A DNA stretch of 11,048 nt, taken from positions 1 through 11,048 of the forward strand of contig RFIU01000200.1 in the NCBI GenBank assembly GCA_003695555.1, written 5' to 3'. Shown here piece by piece: positions 6,532 to 11,048 of this stretch. The translations under genes and the position numbers were made by a program. Source of the stretch: Alphaproteobacteria bacterium. GTDB lineage: Bacteria > Pseudomonadota > Alphaproteobacteria > Sphingomonadales > Rhodothalassiaceae. The first letter of the stretch is position 1; each line of letters opens with the position of its first letter. The notes under the pieces were generated by a model. That model was not told the DNA's origin, ran no database searches, and saw nothing but the letters and a program-made list of their open reading frames with translations.

Positions 6532-7188
6532 TCAGGCCAGCACGCGCTTGAGAAAGTCGGCGCCGACCTGCAGACCGTCGGGGGCGATGGAATGCTGCGT
6601 GTTGCGGCTGACATGCCAGTCCACCGGCACCTTCATCGCCTCCAGCGCGCCGACGGCCTCGAACATCATCCAGGCGGGAACCACCGGATCCTGATCGCCA
6701 TGGACGAGCTGCACCGGCGGCCGCGCACGCAGTTCGTCCATCAGATGCGATATCCGCGCCAGCGCGCCCGAAAATCCGAGGATGCCGGCGACCGGTGCGA
6801 CACGGCGAAGTCCGACATGCAGCGCCATCATCGTTCCCTGACTGAAGCCGACGAGCGCGAGCCGAGAGGCAGGCAGAGAAAATCGTGCGAGCTGACGATC
6901 GAGCCAGCGGTCGAGCACCGGTGCGGCGCGCACCACCCCCGTATCGCGCTCCGAACGGGCCAGCGTCGCCAAGGGAAACCACTGATAGCCGTTCGGCGCG
7001 CCGGGACACGGCTCGATCGCATTGGGCGAAAGAAAGTGCGTGCGTGGCAGAATCTGCGCCAGCGGTTCGGCAAGCGCAATCAGATCCTCGCCGTTCGAGC
7101 CATAGCCGTGCAGAAAGACGACCAGACTGTCAGGAGCGTCACCGGCGGCGGGGGCGCGCTCGGGACCTTGCAGCAACGGTTCGGACAT
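6532..7188 (-). CDS. Alpha/beta hydrolase, carboxylesterase/phospholipase family
   Basis: This is a predicted cytoplasmic serine esterase or lysophospholipase-like enzyme of the phospholipase/carboxylesterase (Abhydrolase_2) family. At 218 residues it has the normal family length and no signal peptide. All expected motifs are present: the oxyanion-hole motif HGYGSNGEDL (27-36), the nucleophile elbow GFSQG with Ser116, the acid Asp167 in HGDQDPVVP, and the general base His199 in NTQHSIAPDG. Start ATG 7188 follows GGGGA about six bases upstream. It is divergent from the GluQ-RS gene across about 121 bases, with no recognisable shared promoter. Natural substrates of this family are broad esters and acyl groups; nothing here narrows it. 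Confidence 0.93.
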   Translation of the reverse strand: MSEPLLQGPERAPAAGDAPDSLVVFLHGYGSNGEDLIALAEPLAQILPRTHFLSPNAIEPCPGAPNGYQWFPLATLARSERDTGVVRAAPVLDRWLDRQLARFSLPASRLALVGFSQGTMMALHVGLRRVAPVAGILGFSGALARISHLMDELRARPPVQLVHGDQDPVVPAWMMFEAVGALEAMKVPVDWHVSRNTQHSIAPDGLQVGADFLKRVLA

Positions 7189-7309
7189 CGACCATCCCCG
7201 ATTTCCGTCCTGCGGGGGGCAGGGCGGCTCTTCATCGCAAAACGGCGTGCAGAAAAGCCGATTTTGCGCTAGCGGACAAGAGCATCACGCAAGCGGCAGG
7301 AACGACCAG

Positions 7310-8191
7310 ATGGCCATGCGAAGGATAAGAGAGGGGAACGACGGGTTCGTCACCCGCTTCGCGCCGTCTCCGACCGGGCGACTGCATTTGGGCCATGCCT
7401 TCAGCGCGCTGCTCGCCCATGATGCGGCACAGCGTGCCGGCGGGCGCTTTCTGCTGCGCATCGAGGACATCGACCGCGCTCGCTGTCGCGAGGAATTCGT
7501 CGCCGCGATCCTTGAAGACCTCGCCTGGCTCGGCATCGCCTGGGAAGAGCCGGTGAGACGCCAGTCGGCGCATTTTGCGGATTATCGCGCCGCCATCGCG
7601 CGACTGAGGGAGGCCGGCCTCGTCTACCCTTGCGTCTGTACGAGGAAGGAGATCGCCGCCGAGGTCGCCGCCGCCGGCGCGGCACCACATGGAGCGGGCA
7701 AGTCACCCTATCCCGGCACCTGCCGGCGCGATCGGGCGCGCGCCAAACGCCGCATCGCCGACGGGGGCCCCTTCGCCTGGCGGCTCGACTGCGCGGCGGC
7801 GCTGGCCCGGCTCGAATCGATCGGGCGCTGGCCGCTCTTCTTCACGGAAGAAGGCGAAGGAGACGTCCCGGTCGATCCGGCGCTCATCGGCGATGTCGTG
7901 CTGGCGCGCAAGGACACGCCGACCAGCTATCATCTCTCGGTCGTCGTCGATGATGCGCTGCAGGATATCAGCCACGTGATCCGCGGGGCGGACCTGAGGG
8001 AGGCGACCCATGTCCACCGCCTGCTCCAGGCACTGCTCGACCTGCCGAGCCCGCGCTACCGCCACCACCGCCTGATCCTGGGACGGGACGGCCGCCGGCT
8101 GGCCAAGCGCGACCGCTCGGCAACGCTGCAACAGCTGCGTGCCGCAGGCGTGACACCCGCCGAGATTCGTGCCGAACTGGGGCTCGCCTGA
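7310..8191 (+). CDS. gluQ: Glutamyl-Q tRNA(Asp) synthetase
   Basis: GluQ-RS attaches glutamate to the cyclopentene ring of queuosine at position 34 of tRNA-Asp. It is a shortened glutamyl-tRNA synthetase without the anticodon-binding domain. I start it at ATG 7310 (MAMRRIREG), which has AGGAA at suitable spacing; the open frame back to 7247 encodes an unlikely extension. That gives 293 residues, the normal length. Class I signatures are RFAPSPTGRLHLGH (HIGH equivalent, 26-29) and LAKRDRSATL (KMSKS equivalent, 266-270). The zinc site typical of GluQ-RS is present as Cys108-x-Cys110 and Tyr134-x3-Cys138 (YPCVC, YPGTC). The active-site region LRIEDIDRAR is intact. It is monocistronic as far as can be seen. 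Confidence 0.97.
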   Translation: MAMRRIREGNDGFVTRFAPSPTGRLHLGHAFSALLAHDAAQRAGGRFLLRIEDIDRARCREEFVAAILEDLAWLGIAWEEPVRRQSAHFADYRAAIARLREAGLVYPCVCTRKEIAAEVAAAGAAPHGAGKSPYPGTCRRDRARAKRRIADGGPFAWRLDCAAALARLESIGRWPLFFTEEGEGDVPVDPALIGDVVLARKDTPTSYHLSVVVDDALQDISHVIRGADLREATHVHRLLQALLDLPSPRYRHHRLILGRDGRRLAKRDRSATLQQLRAAGVTPAEIRAELGLA

Positions 8192-8252
8192 ACGGTCGAT
8201 GCCGGGATGACATGAAGAAGAGGAATGACGAACGCTAGTTGAAATTTAACAA

Positions 8253-8280
8253 TTGACATTAATTATCAACCTTCTATGGT
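8253..8280 (+). promoter_or_regulatory. Sigma70-type promoter upstream of the CsgG-like operon
   Basis: TTGACA (8253-8258), a 16-base spacer, then TATGGT (8275-8280). The block from 8231 to 8280 is strikingly AT-rich against the GC-rich surroundings. Transcription would start near 8287, giving a leader of roughly 95 bases before the ATG at 8381. The -35 is a perfect consensus and the -10 keeps TAT and the final T. Confidence 0.7.
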
Positions 8281-8317
8281 GGTTGCGGGCGGGCAAACCT
8301 GAAGACGGGCTATCGAT

Positions 8318-8352
8318 CCTTCCTGATCCTTTCCCGGCAGGAGGGTTTTTTT
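8318..8352 (+). terminator. Terminator-like hairpin in the 5' leader of the CsgG-like gene
   Basis: CCTTCCTG (8318-8325) pairs with CAGGAGGG (8338-8345) in an 8-bp stem with one G-U pair and a 12-base loop, followed directly by seven T (8346-8352). This is the standard intrinsic terminator layout. It lies after the promoter at 8253-8280 and 28 bases before the ATG, so it is either a leader attenuator or a late terminator for gluQ that the downstream operon must read through. Confidence 0.6.
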
Positions 8353-8380
8353 CGGGATACCAAAGGGAGGGATCCGTTCC

Positions 8381-9376
8381 ATGAATGCCCGGATGAGAAA
8401 TCTGCCCATTGCCGGCAGGACCTTTCTGTGTGGTCTGACGGCCCTGTTCTTTTTTCTTTTGATTCTTCTTCCGCCTGCTCTTCCGGCAGCCGCACAGGAT
8501 CTGTCCGGAGCGTCGGAAAAGGATGCCGAGAGCGTCGTTCATCTCAAGCCCATTGTCGCCGTGACGCGTTTCGAAAACCGCTCTTCCTACACCAGCGGCG
8601 GCGGCGAATCCCTCACCCAGGGACTTGAAGACCAGCTCACCAATGCGCTGACCCGAAGCGGTGCCTTCGTCGTTCTCGAGCGTACCGTTCTTGACGATGT
8701 ACTCGCCGAGCAGGATCTTGCCCAGCGAGGGATGACGGCACGCTCCCAGTCCGCCCGCATCTCCAAAATGACGGGCGCCCAGATTCTGATCATGGGAAGC
8801 GTCACCGAATTCGACCTTCAAAAGAGCAAGGGCGGCAGCGGAATCGGCATCGGCGGGCTTCGCCTGGGCTCCCACAAGCAGCAGGCCCATGTCGGGCTCA
8901 TCATCAAGCTGGTCAATGCCACCAGCGGCGAGGTCGTTGCTTCCCAGCGGGTCGAAGGAAACGCGAAGGCGAAGGGACGCAGGCTCGGCATCAATATCGG
9001 TGGGGTGAGCTTCGATTCCGACAACTTTCAGGAAACCCCGCTCGGCAAGGCGACGCAGATCGCCATCGACCGGGCTGTCGCCTTCATCGCCGAGAATGCG
9101 CGCCGGATTCCCTTCCAGGCCCGTGTAGTCCAGGTGAAGGACGGCCGTATCGCCATTTCCGCCGGCAAGCGGAACAATGTCGCCGTCGGGATGCGATTCA
9201 TGGTCATGTCGGTGGGAAACGAGCTGAAGGATCCCTTCACCGGCGAACTGCTCGGTTATGATCAGACGGAGCTGGGCGAAGTTTCGATCGAGCGGATCTT
9301 TGACCGTTTTTCCTTCGTTCGCCCCGTCTCGGATCTGGAAGGCGTCAAGGTCGGCGATTTTGCGGTCCTGCGCTAG
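8381..9376 (+). CDS. CsgG/HfaB-family outer-membrane secretion channel-like protein
   Basis: CsgG proteins form oligomeric outer-membrane pores, for example for curli subunits or holdfast anchoring. This 331-residue protein has a signal peptide (long hydrophobic core at about 14-33, cleavage near PAAA-QD). The CsgG core spans about 55-240: KPIVAVTRFENRS, LTNALTRSGAFVVLER, GAQILIMGSVTEF, then two stretches (146-178 and 190-221) at the places where CsgG has its membrane hairpins, separated by LVNATSGEVVASQRVEG. Unlike curli CsgG it has no cysteine at the mature N-terminus, so it should not be a lipoprotein. A C-terminal extra domain (about 245-331, VKVGDFAVLR end) resembles the small beta domain at the end of FlgT-type proteins; that likeness is from memory. 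GGGAGG precedes the ATG. The next gene starts immediately after its stop. Confidence 0.87.
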   Translation: MNARMRNLPIAGRTFLCGLTALFFFLLILLPPALPAAAQDLSGASEKDAESVVHLKPIVAVTRFENRSSYTSGGGESLTQGLEDQLTNALTRSGAFVVLERTVLDDVLAEQDLAQRGMTARSQSARISKMTGAQILIMGSVTEFDLQKSKGGSGIGIGGLRLGSHKQQAHVGLIIKLVNATSGEVVASQRVEGNAKAKGRRLGINIGGVSFDSDNFQETPLGKATQIAIDRAVAFIAENARRIPFQARVVQVKDGRIAISAGKRNNVAVGMRFMVMSVGNELKDPFTGELLGYDQTELGEVSIERIFDRFSFVRPVSDLEGVKVGDFAVLR

Positions 9377-10732
9377 ATGACCTGCCGACGAACAGCCGGG
9401 GCAAGCTTGGCAATGGCGCTCTGCGCTGTCCTGGTGGTGACGGCCTTTCCGGTCATCACCCCGATCAGCAGGGTAAGCGCCGCCGCCGGGCAGACCTGTA
9501 TCAAGGCCTATCGTCAGCGCGTCGCCGAGGCGCACAGGCTCCACGATGGCAAGAACGGCGGCCTTCTCTATGAGGCGACCATGCTGGATGCCAAGGTCCG
9601 GCTGGATCTGTGCCGAAAGGGGGTGCCGGTCCGCTATGACGGATCGCGCACGCCACCGGCGGCGCCGGGAACGAGCGAAGACTCGATCGCCGGAGCGCCG
9701 AACAGCTTTCCTGCCGCCTGTCAGGGCGAACTGCTGAACACCCGGAACTGCACGGTCGTCTATTGCCGCTTCCTCGAGAAGAGCGGTCTGCCGGGCTGGA
9801 CGACCAAGGATACCCGCGAATGCATCGAGAAGATTACCGCTCAGAAAGAAGGCCGAAGGGCATCGGGCGGAGCGGGTGGCGGAATGCCGAATGGACGAGA
9901 CACGGCGCCACGCGCACCCGTCGCGAACCCGCCGCTGGAAAGCTGTGACGGCCCCGTGCGCTTCGGCCCCTGCGCCCAGGACAGAAGCGGCGCGGTTCAT
10001 TGGGGCACGCGCCAGGTCGGCCCTGATGGCCGCATTTCCCCCTATGATGAGACACCACAAGCTGACCCTTATGGTGGAAATGACGATACGATCGGCGATC
10101 CTTATGCGGAAACCGCAAAGGTCGGAAGCGTCCCGACCGCACCTGCCGGATCCGATGCCGGTCACCAGCCGAATGCCCTGGAACGGCGGAACGAGCCGGC
10201 CCGGACCGATGCAGGCATCCCGGCTCGCCCGGCGCTTCGCGACTCGGCTTCGCAACCGGCGAGGGACGGGCCGGATGGCGGAAGACAAGAACCCCTTCCC
10301 GCGCCGATCGGTGAGGTGAGCGACGAACTGGCCACCGCGATCGCGGCATGCGATCCCGCCTATGCCACCTATGTCGAACAGGCGCTTGTCGGGGTGGACC
10401 AGCGGCTGGCCGACCTTGCCCGCCGGCGGCAGGCTTTGGATGCGCTGGGCCACAAGATCGGCAGGCCCGCCATCGACGATGCCACCAAGGCCGCTGCCCA
10501 TGCCGGCGCGGCTATCTATCTCTTCGTCAAGAGGAAATTCTTCGATGTCGCGGATCATGCGATGGGGCTCGGCGAAGCGATAGGAGCTTACGAGGAAAAG
10601 GTGAGAAAGCTTCACGCGGTCACCTTCGCCAAGATGGACATCGATGACGAAATCGCCGGATTGCAGGCCAAGCGGACCATTTATCTGGAGGAAATCGCCT
10701 GGAATCGGTCCAGCAAGGACTGCCGACGCTAA
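9377..10732 (+). CDS. Exported cysteine-rich protein of unknown function
   Basis: I do not recognise this 451-residue protein. Its ATG directly follows the TAG of the CsgG-like gene with no base between, implying translational coupling. The start at 9377 supplies the basic n-region (CRRTAGAS) of a signal peptide with core MALCAVLVVTAF and cleavage near VSAAA (about residue 37); the later ATG at 9413 would lack it. The mature part has ten cysteines (41, 79, 115, 125, 130, 149, 190, 199, 325, 449), an even number suited to disulfides in the periplasm. Residues 38-155 look folded, and about 156-315 is Pro/Gly/Ala/Asp-rich and probably disordered. Residues 316-448 are mostly helical, with a likely coiled coil (VDQRLADLARRRQALDALG and the EEKVRKLHAVTFAKMDIDDE region). 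It probably works with the CsgG-like channel as partner or cargo; this rests only on operon structure. Confidence 0.85.
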   Translation: MTCRRTAGASLAMALCAVLVVTAFPVITPISRVSAAAGQTCIKAYRQRVAEAHRLHDGKNGGLLYEATMLDAKVRLDLCRKGVPVRYDGSRTPPAAPGTSEDSIAGAPNSFPAACQGELLNTRNCTVVYCRFLEKSGLPGWTTKDTRECIEKITAQKEGRRASGGAGGGMPNGRDTAPRAPVANPPLESCDGPVRFGPCAQDRSGAVHWGTRQVGPDGRISPYDETPQADPYGGNDDTIGDPYAETAKVGSVPTAPAGSDAGHQPNALERRNEPARTDAGIPARPALRDSASQPARDGPDGGRQEPLPAPIGEVSDELATAIAACDPAYATYVEQALVGVDQRLADLARRRQALDALGHKIGRPAIDDATKAAAHAGAAIYLFVKRKFFDVADHAMGLGEAIGAYEEKVRKLHAVTFAKMDIDDEIAGLQAKRTIYLEEIAWNRSSKDCRR

Positions 10733-10859
10733 GAGAGCGCATCGCCTGCCCGATCGACGCGCCGGGAGTCCACCGCGCGCCCGCCCCGTCTCGCCAGCCG
10801 CCGGCGTAGCTTTCCGACCGGCAAGCCGCGCCAGCATGCATCCCGACCGGGGTCGTCGG

Positions 10860-11048
10860 TCAGGCTGGCTCGACCGCCTTCCAGATGCGCAGGAAATTGC
10901 CGCCCATCAGTTTGCGCAGCTCATGCCGCGACAGGCCGGCATCCTTGAGGGCGGCGACAAGTTCCGGCCAGTCACGATAGCTGGTGAACACCGGCCGGTA
11001 GTTCGCATCCATGTCGGTGCCGATCGCGACATGATCGATGCCGGCGAC
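10860..11048 (-). CDS. Membrane dipeptidase, M19 family (partial, C-terminal 62 residues)
   Basis: I read this from the complement; it is too short to stand out otherwise. The frame is open from the right edge to TGA at 10862-10860. The translation begins VAGIDHVAIGTDMDANYRP and ends GGNFLRIWKAVEPA. The G-x-DHVAIGTDMD segment carries the conserved C-terminal metal-site/substrate region of renal-dipeptidase-like M19 enzymes (usually DHVGIGTDFDG). GLSRHELRKLMGGNFLR is the family's conserved C-terminal helix. M19 enzymes are zinc dipeptidases; the catalytic His and Glu ligands lie beyond the window. It is convergent with the cysteine-rich protein gene across a 127-base gap (10733-10859) that holds only a weak hairpin (CGAC-CGGG-GTCG near 10847). 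Confidence 0.9.
   Translation of the reverse strand, partial: VAGIDHVAIGTDMDANYRPVFTSYRDWPELVAALKDAGLSRHELRKLMGGNFLRIWKAVEPA

Noticed and set aside
5821..7272. 483-codon plus-strand frame over the HNH and esterase genes
   Set aside because: The minus strand there encodes two proteins with complete catalytic motifs; the plus frame is low-complexity Arg/Gly-rich shadow.
7310..8191. Idea that gluQ is present to support Asp-codon decoding in the Asp-rich array protein
   Set aside because: GluQ-RS is a widespread housekeeping enzyme, it lies in a separate transcription unit more than 3 kb away, and nothing in the sequence links them.
8246..10837. 863-codon open frame on the minus strand across the CsgG-like operon
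   Set aside because: The plus-strand genes have signal peptides, recognisable CsgG motifs and coupled stop/start. The minus frame shows no family motif and is a high-GC shadow.

Overview
The window is GC-rich, densely coding bacterial DNA that looks alphaproteobacterial, most likely from the Sphingomonadales. This placement is inference. It rests on the high G+C content, the style of the proteins (ECF sigma with a one-TM anti-sigma, MAPEG protein, HNH endonuclease, GluQ-RS, M19 dipeptidase) and their arrangement. No rRNA, tRNA, insertion sequence or CRISPR array was seen, and no gene-free stretch exceeds 300 bases.

Left block (1-5032) is the unusual part. An ECF sigma factor and its membrane-anchored anti-sigma factor run leftward. 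Divergent from them is a rightward cluster of three exported proteins: a subtilisin-like S8 protease carrying a long acidic V-E-D-x repeat, a secreted protein made almost entirely of repeats (LEA-like 11-mers, then about 19 copies of the octad DDVDDDVR), and a signal-peptide-bearing outer-membrane beta-barrel. Two neighbouring, otherwise unrelated proteins thus carry acidic arrays with the same 8-residue/24-nt unit and a valine every fourth residue. I propose a sigma-controlled envelope system in which the protease, acidic repeat protein and barrel act together. That proposal is inference. A bidirectional-type hairpin terminator (5067-5104) closes the cluster.

Middle block (5121-8191) is housekeeping: a MAPEG-family membrane protein, an HNH endonuclease and a carboxylesterase/phospholipase-family hydrolase, all leftward, then a rightward glutamyl-Q tRNA(Asp) synthetase.

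Right block (8253-10732) is a second exported-protein operon. A sigma70-like promoter precedes a leader with a terminator-like hairpin, then a CsgG-like protein without a lipoprotein cysteine. Directly abutting it (TAG then ATG) is a 451-residue exported protein with ten cysteines after the signal peptide, which I do not recognise. The window ends inside the C-terminus of a leftward M19 membrane dipeptidase.
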